A DNA stretch of 64,000 nt from Lentzea albidocapillata (GTDB lineage Bacteria; Actinomycetota; Actinomycetes; Mycobacteriales; Pseudonocardiaceae). Below, in pieces: positions 17,852-25,581 of the stretch. The notes beneath the pieces were generated by a model, which was given only the letters and a program-made list of their open reading frames with translations, did not search any database and was not told where the DNA came from. Numbering within the stretch: position 1 is the stretch's first letter; each line of letters starts with the position of its first letter. The position numbers and the translations under genes are program-made. The DNA is taken from positions 62,001 through 126,000 of the forward strand of contig NZ_JOEA01000024.1 of the NCBI RefSeq assembly GCF_000719115.1, written 5' to 3'.

Positions 17852-18160
17852 CTAGTGCTCGGCCGGCTCTTCGATCTTGTACGGCGGAGTGGAGATGCCA
17901 CCGACCCGGTAACGGCCCCACGGGTCGGGGTCGTTGAGCGTCCCCTCCGCCTCACCGGTGGGGGTGCGCAGCAGCGCGGTCCGCGCGCCTGCCTCGACAC
18001 GGTTCGTGACGTCGTCGTTCTTCTTCACGCGGCCGTACCAGTGGTAGCGGCCGTCGATCGGCTGGAAGTAGCCCCGCAGTTCGACCTCGACCGCGACCTC
18101 GTCGGAACCGAAAACGAGGGTGGCTTCGCCGCTGTAGCCCTCTTCGTCGTGCTCGCTCAT
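17852..18160 (-). CDS. DUF4873 domain protein
   Basis: A 102-residue protein consisting almost only of a DUF4873 domain: EGYSGEATLVFGSDEVAVEV in pieces, then GYFQPIDGRYHWYGRV, which is the family's signature. This domain is usually found at the C-terminus of actinobacterial flavin-dependent monooxygenases or as a small stand-alone protein. Its ATG overlaps the stop of the upstream TetR gene (TGATG), so it is translationally coupled to it. Context suggests a link to the oxygenase across the divergent promoter. Confidence 0.82.
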   Translation of the reverse strand: MSEHDEEGYSGEATLVFGSDEVAVEVELRGYFQPIDGRYHWYGRVKKNDDVTNRVEAGARTALLRTPTGEAEGTLNDPDPWGRYRVGGISTPPYKIEEPAEH

Positions 18161-18846
18161 CAGTCCACCAATCGGAGAGGGGTCGTGAGTGGCATTGCCG
18201 GGTCTGCCTGGACGCCGGCCGAGCGCAGTAGCCCGTCGATGGCGTGCCAGATGATCGTCGCGAGGTAGCTGCTCAGGTTCGCGCGGGACATGGTCTGGCG
18301 GTCGAGCCACCAGTCACCCGCGTTCTGCACCATGCCGACGAGCGCGTGCGCCCACGGCTCGGCGCCGCCGGAGTCCATCTCGAACGCGCGCATGTACTCG
18401 CCGAGGATTCGGGCGAGCGTGGTCGCGATGAGGTCCTTGTCCTCCTGCACCACGTCCTTCTCGACCGGGCGGTCCACAAAGGACCCCTTCACCACGAACC
18501 GGTAGAGGTTCGGGTTGTCCTCGATCACGGACAGATAGGCGTCCACGATCCGTTCGATGCGGTCGCGGATCGGCCCGTCCGCGGCGAGCGCGGGACCCAT
18601 CCGGTCCATCAGCAGTTCGGTGGCCTTCTGGCCCACTGCCAGGTACAGGTCGGACTTGTCGGTGAAGTGCCGGTACAGCACGGGCTTGCTGACGCCGGCC
18701 TCCGCGGCCACGTCGTCCATGCCGACGTCCGGGCCCTTTTTGGCCACGGCGGCGATCGTGGCCTCCACGAACTCCGCCCTGCGCTGCTCGCGGTGACCCT
18801 TCCACCGCTCACGTCGCGCGTCCGGCCCCTTGACAGTACGTGCCAT
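18160..18846 (-). CDS. TetR-family regulator beside the diiron oxygenase
   Basis: A 228-residue TetR protein. The helix-turn-helix reads VGMDDVAAEAGVSKPVLYRHF near residues 40-60, followed by TDKSDLYLAV. The remaining helices form the ligand domain, with a WWLDRQTMSR end typical of lipid- or CoA-responsive relatives. ATG 18846 lies seven bases after TAGCGT, implying a leaderless mRNA whose -35 region coincides with one of two GTAA-N3-TTAC sites. It is therefore probably autoregulated and also controls the divergent AurF-like gene. The DUF4873 gene is coupled downstream. Confidence 0.88.
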   Translation of the reverse strand: MARTVKGPDARRERWKGHREQRRAEFVEATIAAVAKKGPDVGMDDVAAEAGVSKPVLYRHFTDKSDLYLAVGQKATELLMDRMGPALAADGPIRDRIERIVDAYLSVIEDNPNLYRFVVKGSFVDRPVEKDVVQEDKDLIATTLARILGEYMRAFEMDSGGAEPWAHALVGMVQNAGDWWLDRQTMSRANLSSYLATIIWHAIDGLLRSAGVQADPAMPLTTPLRLVD

Positions 18847-18865
18847 GTGACGCACGCTACCAGAA

Positions 18866-18892
18866 GTAACCGTTACCTCAAGTAACACTTAC
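18866..18892. promoter_or_regulatory. Twin GTAA-N3-TTAC operators
   Basis: GTAACCGTTAC (18866-18876) and GTAACACTTAC (18882-18892) are two palindromes with the same half-sites, 16 bp apart, in the short divergent region between the TetR gene and the AurF-like gene. Tandem dyads of this size suit two TetR dimers. The first overlaps the expected -35 region of the TetR promoter. Confidence 0.65.
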
Positions 18893-18907
18893 CGGGGAGG
18901 GCAACCG

Positions 18908-19795
18908 ATGAGGGTCGCCGATCGGGAGAAGACAGCGGAACGGCTCCTCAAGTCGTCCGCCGAGAAGTTCTACGACCCCGAGGTGGACATCGACTGGTCC
19001 GCACCTCTGGTCGACGGGCTCTTCTACATCCCTGAACAGCGCATTTCGCTCTACGGCACGCCTCTCTACGACACGCTCTCGCAGGAGCAGCGCGTCGAGC
19101 TGTCGAAGCACGAGCTGGCGTCGATCGCGTCCGTCGGCCTGTGGTTCGAGCTGCTGCTCATGCAGATGCTGGTGAAGGTCGTCTACAACACCGACCCGAC
19201 CACGCGGCACGCCCAGTACGCGCTGACCGAGGTCGCCGACGAGTGCCGTCACTCGACGATGTTCGCGCGCCTGGTCGAACGGATCGGCTGCCCGGCCTAC
19301 GGGCCCACTCGCCACACGCACCGCATGGGCAAGCTGCTGCCGATCATCGGCTACGGCCCCGCGATGTACGGCTCGATCCTGGTCGCGGAGGAGATCCTCG
19401 ACCGGCTGCAGCGCGAGGCGATGACCGACGACACCATCCAGCCGCTCGTGCGGATGGTGAACCGGATCCACGTGCTGGAAGAGGCCCGGCACGTGCGGTT
19501 CGCGCGTGAGGAACTGCTGCGCGGGATGTCGGAGCTCAAGGGCTACGAGATGCCGTACCAGAAGTGGCTGGTCGGGTACGTGTCGATGATGATCACGCGC
19601 GCGATCATCAACCCCGCCGCGTACGCCGCCGTCGGGCTCGACGTGCGCGAGGCCCACCGCCAGGCGCTGGGCAACGAGCGGTTCCAGGAGACCATTCGCT
19701 GGTCCGGCGAGCGGATCATGACGTTCCTGGACGAGGCCGGACTCGTGGGAAGGCCGGGGATGCGCTCATGGCGTCGCTCGTTCTTGATCGGCTGA
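18908..19795 (+). CDS. AurF-like diiron oxygenase
   Basis: A 295-residue protein of the AurF (p-aminobenzoate N-oxygenase) family. Metal-binding motifs are SKHELASIASVGLWFE near residue 65, ALTEVADECRHSTMF near 105 (E-x2-H), LVAEEILD near 160 and HVLEEARHVRFAREE near 185, giving the Glu/His set of a dinuclear iron centre. Family members oxidise amines or lipids using O2. GGGGAGGG precedes ATG 18908. It is controlled by the divergent TetR regulator and overlaps the following hydrolase gene by 28 bases. The substrate is unknown. Confidence 0.85.
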   Translation: MRVADREKTAERLLKSSAEKFYDPEVDIDWSAPLVDGLFYIPEQRISLYGTPLYDTLSQEQRVELSKHELASIASVGLWFELLLMQMLVKVVYNTDPTTRHAQYALTEVADECRHSTMFARLVERIGCPAYGPTRHTHRMGKLLPIIGYGPAMYGSILVAEEILDRLQREAMTDDTIQPLVRMVNRIHVLEEARHVRFAREELLRGMSELKGYEMPYQKWLVGYVSMMITRAIINPAAYAAVGLDVREAHRQALGNERFQETIRWSGERIMTFLDEAGLVGRPGMRSWRRSFLIG

Positions 19796-20547
19796 ACGTC
19801 GTCACGTCGGGGCCTTCGTCCTCCGGCGCGACCGCGGTTCTGCTGCACGGGTGGACCATGGACCTGACCACCTGGGACCGCGTCGCCGCCGCACTGCCTG
19901 GCCGGGTGGTGCGGTACGACGTGCGCGGTCACGGTGGGTCTTCGGGTGCGGGGACGATCTCGGAGCTGGCCGACGACCTGGCCGCCGTGCTGGAGGAATG
20001 CGTTCCGTCCGGGCGGATCGTGCTGGCCGGCCACTCGCTGGGCGGCATGACGATCATGGCGCTGGCCGAGCAGCGGCCCGAGCTTTTCGCGCGGGTGTCC
20101 GGGGTCGCGTTGATCGCCACGTCGTGCGGCAACCTGCCCCAGCAGCTCTGGGCGGAGCGGCTCGCCGGGCGATGGCTGGCCCGGCGGCCGAAGGTCGGGT
20201 TCGGCCGCGTGATCACCCCGGGGCTGCGGATGACGTTCGGGCGGCGGCCGCGGTGGGCCGACGTGCGCGCGGCCGCGGCGATGGCAGGGAACACGACCGG
20301 TGAGGCGTTCGTCGGGATCCGCGAGGAGCTGACGCTGCACCAGCGGCGGGAAGCGCTCGCGGTGCTGTCGGACATCCCCACGGTCGTGATGGCCGGGTCG
20401 TGGGACGTGCTCACACCGATGCGGCACTCACAGGTGCTGGCCGAGGCGCTGCCGAGCGCGCAGTTCGTGATCTATCCCAAGACCGGGCACATGTTGCCGC
20501 TGGAACGGTCCGAGGACGTGGCGAGACGAATAGCCGCGCTGATGTGA
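19768..20547 (+). CDS. Alpha/beta hydrolase coupled to the AurF-like gene
   Basis: A 259-residue alpha/beta hydrolase: LLHGWTMDLTTW, the nucleophile elbow GHSLGG, the acid within AGSWDVLTP and the catalytic His in PKTGHMLPLE. The ATG at 19768 lies inside the end of the oxygenase gene, so translation is coupled. The pair suggests an oxidised and esterified or acylated small molecule or lipid as substrate; this is inference. A bidirectional terminator follows. Confidence 0.85.
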   Translation: MASLVLDRLNVVTSGPSSSGATAVLLHGWTMDLTTWDRVAAALPGRVVRYDVRGHGGSSGAGTISELADDLAAVLEECVPSGRIVLAGHSLGGMTIMALAEQRPELFARVSGVALIATSCGNLPQQLWAERLAGRWLARRPKVGFGRVITPGLRMTFGRRPRWADVRAAAAMAGNTTGEAFVGIREELTLHQRREALAVLSDIPTVVMAGSWDVLTPMRHSQVLAEALPSAQFVIYPKTGHMLPLERSEDVARRIAALM

Positions 20548-20548
20548 G

Positions 20549-20576
20549 AAAAGGGCCCGCACTCGCGGGCCCTTTT
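20549..20576. terminator. Bidirectional intrinsic terminator
   Basis: Stem AAAAGGGCCCGC / GCGGGCCCTTTT with loop ACTC; runs of A and T at the two ends let it work for both the hydrolase gene and the convergent TetR gene. Confidence 0.9.
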
Positions 20577-20584
20577 CGTTGGGA

Positions 20585-21214
20585 TCAGTGCTGGAGCGGG
20601 AAACCGCCACCGATGCCGCGCCAGGCCAGGTTGGAGATCAGCGCGACGGCGTCCTCCTTGGGCACACGGCGGTTGTCCGCGAGCCACGACCGTGCCGTGA
20701 CCTGGGACAGCCCGACGAGGCCGACGGCCAGCAGGCGAGCCCGCTCCTCGTCCAGGCCCGCGTCCGCGGTGATCGTGTCGGTGATCGCGTCCACGGAGTC
20801 GGTGGTCGCGCGTTCCACGGCCGACTGCACGGCCGGTTCGGAGCGCAGGTCCGACTCGAACACCATGCGGAACGCCTGGCCCTCGCCGTCCACGAAGTCG
20901 TAGAAGGCGGCCACGGCGGCGCGGACGCGGAGCTTGTTGTCCGTGGTGGAACCGATGGCGGTGCGCACGCGGCCGACCAGCTCGTCCACATGGGACTCGA
21001 GGAGCGCCATGTAGAGCTCCAGCTTGCCCGGGAAGTGTTGGTACAGCACCGGCTTGGACACGCCCGCACGCTCGGCGATCTCGTCCATCGCCGCGGCATG
21101 GTAGCCGTTGGCGACGAACACGTCCTGCGCCGCTGCCAGCAGTTGCGCGCGGCGGGCGGTGCGCGGCAGTCGAACGCCCCTGCCTGCGGGTGCGCTCTGC
21201 GCCGTCTCCGTCAT
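20585..21214 (-). CDS. TetR-family regulator (Rv3208-like)
   Basis: A 209-residue TetR protein. The DNA-binding part reads MDEIAERAGVSKPVLYQHFP after RTARRAQLLAAAQDVF. ATG 21214 has GGAGG four bases upstream, so the longer open frame reaching 21310 is not used. In M. tuberculosis the homologous regulator Rv3208 sits between the DUF3107 and DUF3152 genes; here the AurF-like divergon separates it from DUF3107. It is followed by the bidirectional terminator and is divergent from an alpha/beta hydrolase gene that it may control. Confidence 0.88.
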   Translation of the reverse strand: MTETAQSAPAGRGVRLPRTARRAQLLAAAQDVFVANGYHAAAMDEIAERAGVSKPVLYQHFPGKLELYMALLESHVDELVGRVRTAIGSTTDNKLRVRAAVAAFYDFVDGEGQAFRMVFESDLRSEPAVQSAVERATTDSVDAITDTITADAGLDEERARLLAVGLVGLSQVTARSWLADNRRVPKEDAVALISNLAWRGIGGGFPLQH

Positions 21215-21339
21215 GGTGCCTCCAGCACGAGTGATCCGGCCGCGGACAGGGGTTGCCAGACCGAGGCTGAGCGCAACCTTACTCGCTGGTAGCCGACTTC
21301 CGGGAACCATCTGAGCGTTCTTTCCCGCATCCTGGTCCG

Positions 21340-22293
21340 GTGAGCACCATCAATCCCGCCCCGTTGTCCACCGTCGAGCTGCCGCCGTTGGACAAGTCCC
21401 AGACGCCGTGGCCCGGCGAGTTTCACCAGGTAGACGACCACGAGGTGCACGTGAGGGTCACTCCGGGCGACGGGCCGCCGGCCGTGTACGTGCACGGGCT
21501 TGGCGGGTCCGCGACGAACTGGACAGATCTCGCGGCGCAGCTGAAGGACCACGTCAGCGGCTACTCGATCGACCTGCCCGGGTTCGGCCGGTCCGAGCCG
21601 ATTCCCGGCTACGACTTCAGTCTCGCCACGCACGCCCGCACGGTGATCAAGTACCTGGAAACGCTCTCACAGCCCGTGCACCTGCTCGGCAACTCCATGG
21701 GTGGCGCGATCTCCGTCATGGTGGCCGCGAGCAGGCCGGATCTCGTGAAGACGCTGACGCTGGTCTCGCCGGCCGTGCCCGACCTCAGGCCACGCCTCGA
21801 CCGCATGTCCGATCCGCGGATGGCGCTCGCCGTCCTGCCGATCGTCGGGGCCAGGGTGCGTCGTGAGCTCGCGAAGCTGTCCGCGCACCAGCGCACGAAG
21901 CAGATGCTGGAGCTGTGCTTCGCCGACCCGAGCGTGGTGCCCGACCACCGCATCGAGGAGTCGATCAAGGAGAACGAGGAGCGCGCCCGGCAGCAGTGGG
22001 CGGGGCAGGCGCTCAACCGCAGCACGTTCGGCCTGATGCAGAGCTGGTTCACGCCGGGGCCCAAGTCGCTGTGGCGGCTGCTCCCGCTGGTCAAGGCGCC
22101 GACGCTGGTGCTCTGGGGCGAGAACGACCGGCTCGTCAGCGTGCGGAAGGGCCCGCGGACGGCACGGTCGCTGCCCAAGGGACGACTGCTGGTGCTTCCC
22201 AGGACCGGCCATGTCGCCCAGATGGAGCGGCCCGCCACCGTGGCGAGGGCCGTGCTGGGCATGTGGGAGGCGGTCGACCGGCACTCATGGTGA
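21340..22293 (+). CDS. Alpha/beta hydrolase (lipase-like)
   Basis: A 317-residue protein: YVHGLGGSATNW, the nucleophile elbow GNSMGG, the acid in WGENDRLVS and the catalytic His in PRTGHVAQME. The GNSMGG elbow and overall length match actinobacterial lipases/esterases of the LipV/BphD-like group. No signal peptide is seen. GTG 21340 is used; the region from 21215 is the divergent promoter shared with the TetR gene. The substrate is not deducible. Confidence 0.83.
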   Translation: MSTINPAPLSTVELPPLDKSQTPWPGEFHQVDDHEVHVRVTPGDGPPAVYVHGLGGSATNWTDLAAQLKDHVSGYSIDLPGFGRSEPIPGYDFSLATHARTVIKYLETLSQPVHLLGNSMGGAISVMVAASRPDLVKTLTLVSPAVPDLRPRLDRMSDPRMALAVLPIVGARVRRELAKLSAHQRTKQMLELCFADPSVVPDHRIEESIKENEERARQQWAGQALNRSTFGLMQSWFTPGPKSLWRLLPLVKAPTLVLWGENDRLVSVRKGPRTARSLPKGRLLVLPRTGHVAQMERPATVARAVLGMWEAVDRHSW

Positions 22294-22333
22294 CGAACGA
22301 CGGCCGAACGGGGGGTGTGGGACCCTGGAGCAC

Positions 22334-23329
22334 GTGAATCGCGCCCCCGAGCGAGGACGTACTGCTCCGCCCGCTGACCGCTACCGTCGCGGCGAGCGCC
22401 GGACCAGCGCGGAACCGCTCGCGGCCGCCTGGGAGCCGGACGGCACGCAGGCCCTGCGAAGGCCGCGCAAACGTCGTGGTGTCAAGAAGCTCGTCGCCAA
22501 CTACGGCTGGCGGATCTACGCGATCCCGGTCCTGCTCGTGCTGACGGCTTTGGTGGTGCTCGACACGGTGCAGCCGAAGGCGCCCGCGACCGGCGACGGC
22601 GGCAGCACGAACGCCGCCGAGACGCCCGTGACCACGCAGGAGCCGCCCGCCTCCGAACTGCCGGCCAAGAAACCGGACCTGAAGATCCCGACCGCCGAGT
22701 TGCCGGCCGGCCCGGACTTCTCGCAGGACGGCGTCGGCACGTTCAAGGTGATCGCCGGCGGCGGCCCGCGCGTCGGCGAGGCGAACGCGCCCAAGTTCCG
22801 CAAGTACGCGATCGCCGTCGAGGACGGCGTGAAGCCCGCCGACTTCAACGACGACCCGGCCGCGTTCGCGCGCACGATCGACGGAATCCTGTCCGACCCG
22901 CGCAGCTGGATCGGCACCAAGCAGGTCGCGTTGCAGCGGGTCGAGGCGAACCAGAACCCGGACTTCGTCGTGGCGCTGACCACGACGAAGACGACCCACA
23001 CGCTGTGCGGCAAGGAGATCCCGTTCGAGACCTCCTGCTGGAACCCCAGCACCAAGCGCGTGATCATCAACGTCGCCCGCTGGGTGCGCGGCGCCATGGT
23101 CTACGGCCCTGACCTGGCCGGATACCGCACGTATGTGATCAACCACGAGGTCGGTCACGCCCTGGGCAGCGGCCACGCGGCCTGCGCCGAGAACGGCGCG
23201 CCCGCCCCCGTGATGATGCAGCAGACGTTCGGCGTCTCGAACGACTTCGTCTCTCAGCTCAACGCGGGCCAGGACGTCGTTCCCGCCAACGGCAAGGTGT
23301 GCACGCCGAACGCGTTTCCCGCAGGCTGA
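22334..23329 (+). CDS. DUF3152 membrane-anchored zinc-protease-like protein (Rv3207c-like)
   Basis: A 331-residue protein. An Arg-rich cytoplasmic start leads to one transmembrane helix (about residues 63-82, IYAIPVLLVLTALVVLD), a low-complexity Thr/Pro linker, then the DUF3152 domain. NHEVGHALGSGHAAC provides an H-E-x2-H-x5-H zinc motif, as in metzincin-like peptidases, followed by VMMQQ, similar to a Met-turn. GTG 22334 has GGAG seven bases upstream. It corresponds to M. tuberculosis Rv3207c, next to moeZ there as here. It probably acts outside the membrane; its substrate is unknown. Confidence 0.85.
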   Translation: MNRAPERGRTAPPADRYRRGERRTSAEPLAAAWEPDGTQALRRPRKRRGVKKLVANYGWRIYAIPVLLVLTALVVLDTVQPKAPATGDGGSTNAAETPVTTQEPPASELPAKKPDLKIPTAELPAGPDFSQDGVGTFKVIAGGGPRVGEANAPKFRKYAIAVEDGVKPADFNDDPAAFARTIDGILSDPRSWIGTKQVALQRVEANQNPDFVVALTTTKTTHTLCGKEIPFETSCWNPSTKRVIINVARWVRGAMVYGPDLAGYRTYVINHEVGHALGSGHAACAENGAPAPVMMQQTFGVSNDFVSQLNAGQDVVPANGKVCTPNAFPAG

Positions 23330-23408
23330 GACAGCTTTCCAACGGGGAAGAGTCGAGGCAGGGTAGACGTTGTCTCGGACACGGAGACATTCGTCGAGGA
23401 GGACCAGC

Positions 23409-24581
23409 ATGGCGCTTCCGCCGCTCGTTGAGCCAGCCGCGGAGCTGACCAAGGAAGAAGTCGCGCGCTACAGCCGCCACTTGATCATCCCGGACGTCGG
23501 GGTGGACGGGCAGAAGCGGCTGAAGAACGCGAAGGTGCTCGTCGTCGGCGCGGGCGGCCTTGGTAGCCCGGCACTGCTGTACCTGGCCGCGGCCGGGGTC
23601 GGCACGCTCGGCGTCGTCGACTTCGACGTCGTGGACGAGTCGAACCTGCAGCGCCAGGTGATTCACGGCCAGTCCGACGTCGGCCGCCCGAAGGCGGAGT
23701 CGGCGCGCGACTCGGTCGCCGAGATCAACCCGTTCGTCAAGGTGATCCTGCACCAGACGCACCTCAACTCAGAGAACGCGCTGGAGATCTTCCGCGACTA
23801 CGACCTGATCCTCGACGGCACCGACAACTTCGCCACCAGGTACCTGGTGAACGACGCCGCGGTGCTGCTGGGCAAGCCGTACGTGTGGGGTTCGATCTTC
23901 CGGTTCGAGGGCCAGGTCAGCGTCTTCTGGGAGGACGCCCCGGACGGCCAGGGCCTCAACTACCGCGACCTCTACCCGGAGCCGCCGCCTCCCGGCATGG
24001 TCCCGTCGTGCGCCGAGGGCGGCGTGCTGGGCGTGCTGTGCGCGTCGATCGGCTCGATCATGGTGACCGAGGCGATCAAGCTGCTCACGGGCATCGGCGA
24101 CCCGCTGCTGGGCCGCCTGATGGTCTACGACGCGCTGGAGATGTCCTACCGGACGATCAAGATCCGCAAGGACCCGGAGTCGCCGAAGATCACCGAGCTG
24201 ATCGACTACGAGGCGTTCTGCGGTGTCGTGTCCACGGACGCGCAGCAGGCGGCCGCGGGCAACACGATCACGCCGCTCGAGCTCAAGCACAAGCAGGAGT
24301 CCGGTGAGGACTTCCTGCTGGTGGACGTGCGCGAGCCGCACGAGTACGAGATCGTGAAGATCCCGGGCTCGGTGCTGATCCCCAAGGACAGGATCCTGTC
24401 CGGGGAGGCGTTCGCGGAGCTGCCGCAGGACAAGCCGCTGGTGCTGCACTGCAAGTCCGGCGCCCGTTCCGCGGAGGCGCTCGCGGCGCTGCACAAGGCG
24501 GGCTTCTCCGACGCCGTGCACGTCGGCGGCGGTGTGCTGGCGTGGGCCCGCGAGGTCGACCCCAGCCTGCCGACCTACTAG
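23409..24581 (+). CDS. moeZ: Adenylyltransferase/sulfurtransferase MoeZ
   Basis: A 390-residue fusion of an E1-like ThiF/MoeB domain (residues 20-265; GAGGLGSPALLYLA, DGTDNFATRYLVND) and a rhodanese domain (about 285-390; DVREPHEYE, LHCKSGARS with the catalytic Cys). It adenylates and then thiolates small sulfur-carrier proteins such as MoaD and CysO for molybdopterin, thiamine-type or cysteine synthesis. One zinc-binding CxxC pair of MoeB is replaced, as usual in MoeZ. It corresponds to Rv3206c. The molybdenum cofactor need of NasA nearby is a natural link, but gene order is conserved without NasA in other actinobacteria. Confidence 0.93.
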   Translation: MALPPLVEPAAELTKEEVARYSRHLIIPDVGVDGQKRLKNAKVLVVGAGGLGSPALLYLAAAGVGTLGVVDFDVVDESNLQRQVIHGQSDVGRPKAESARDSVAEINPFVKVILHQTHLNSENALEIFRDYDLILDGTDNFATRYLVNDAAVLLGKPYVWGSIFRFEGQVSVFWEDAPDGQGLNYRDLYPEPPPPGMVPSCAEGGVLGVLCASIGSIMVTEAIKLLTGIGDPLLGRLMVYDALEMSYRTIKIRKDPESPKITELIDYEAFCGVVSTDAQQAAAGNTITPLELKHKQESGEDFLLVDVREPHEYEIVKIPGSVLIPKDRILSGEAFAELPQDKPLVLHCKSGARSAEALAALHKAGFSDAVHVGGGVLAWAREVDPSLPTY

Positions 24582-24588
24582 CCGTGGC

Positions 24589-24624
24589 GGGTGCTTTCGG
24601 GTGCTCAAGCGCCCGAAAGCACCC
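24589..24624. terminator. Hairpin after moeZ
   Basis: GGGTGCTTTCGGG and CCCGAAAGCACCC form a 13-bp perfect stem, which can extend three more pairs with one U-G wobble to a TCAA tetraloop. It begins eight bases after the moeZ stop. No T-run follows, so it may terminate in the actinomycete manner or protect the 3' end. Confidence 0.7.
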
Positions 24625-24714
24625 ATCAGCCATTCGGCTTTTCGGGTGGCGGCGCGAATCATGGTGTGCTGCCTTCCACCACCCGGACGGTCTAAGCAGG
24701 TAGCGTGCCCGACC

Positions 24715-25512
24715 GTGACCCGCTCCCCCGAACCGCCCCCAGCGCACGTGCGTGCGGCGTTCGGGGCACGCGACGCCGAGCCGGAGCTGATCGACGGCGG
24801 TCCCGCCTGGCGTTGCGGTGACGCCACGATCAGACCGTCCCCCCGGCCCGCCGAGGCCACCTGGATCGCCAAGACCCTCGACGGCCTCGACGTCCACCAC
24901 CTGCGCATCGGCCGACCGCTGCGGTCCACCGACGGCCGGTACGTCGTCGGCGGCTGGTCCGCCACGAAGTTCCTCGCGGGCCGGGCCGAGGCGCGGCACG
25001 ACGAGGTCATCGCCGTCGCGCAGCGCCTGCACCAGGCCACCGCGGAACTGCCCAAGCCGCGGTTCCTGGACGCGCGCACGGACGTGTTCGCCGTCGCCGA
25101 CCGCAAGGCGTGGGGCGAGGAGGACGTGCCGCTCGAGGCCGACCTCGGCGGCAGGCTGTTCGACCTGCTCAAGGAAGCGCAGAAGCCGATCAACCTGAAG
25201 CCGCAGGTCGTGCACGGTGATCTGTTCGGCAACGTGCTGTTCGCGGGCAACGCGCCGCCGGCCGTCATCGACTTCACCGCCTACTGGCGCCCCGCCGAGT
25301 GGGCCGCCGCAGTGGTCGCGGTGGACGCCGTCGCGTGGGGTGGCGCGGACTCCGGGCTGTTCCACCGGTGGAGTCACCAGGCCGAGTGGGAACAGGCCCT
25401 GGTGCGCGCGACGCTGTTCCGGCTGGCCGTGCACGCGCTGCACCCGTTGTCAACGTCACAGTCCTTTGCGGGCTTGGAACGAGCTGCTCACCACGTCACC
25501 GCACTGCTCTGA
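24715..25512 (+). CDS. Aminoglycoside-phosphotransferase-like protein (TIGR02569 type)
   Basis: A 265-residue protein with a degenerate kinase fold: VVHGDLFGNVLF carries the catalytic-loop Asp and Asn, and VIDFTAYWRPAEW the metal-binding Asp of the phosphotransferase superfamily. The N-terminal lobe lacks a clear P-loop. This matches the actinobacterial TIGR02569 family encoded beside moeZ (as with Rv3205c in M. tuberculosis). GTG 24715 is eight bases after a TAGCGT box. A resistance function is unlikely; the true substrate is unknown. Confidence 0.78.
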   Translation: MTRSPEPPPAHVRAAFGARDAEPELIDGGPAWRCGDATIRPSPRPAEATWIAKTLDGLDVHHLRIGRPLRSTDGRYVVGGWSATKFLAGRAEARHDEVIAVAQRLHQATAELPKPRFLDARTDVFAVADRKAWGEEDVPLEADLGGRLFDLLKEAQKPINLKPQVVHGDLFGNVLFAGNAPPAVIDFTAYWRPAEWAAAVVAVDAVAWGGADSGLFHRWSHQAEWEQALVRATLFRLAVHALHPLSTSQSFAGLERAAHHVTALL

Positions 25513-25521
25513 GCGGGTCAT

Positions 25522-25574
25522 TTTCCACGTCGGAAACATTTCGGCGCGCGGGGTTAACGGGGGCTTCTTAGCGT
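25522..25574 (+). promoter_or_regulatory. nasA promoter region with inverted repeat
   Basis: TTTCC-ACGTC-GGAAA (25522-25536) is a perfect inverted repeat upstream of TAGCGT (25569-25574), which lies seven bases before GTG 25582. The layout suggests a regulator site and a leaderless nasA transcript. A clean GlnR consensus is not present. Confidence 0.45.
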
Positions 25575-25581
25575 CAGCGGC

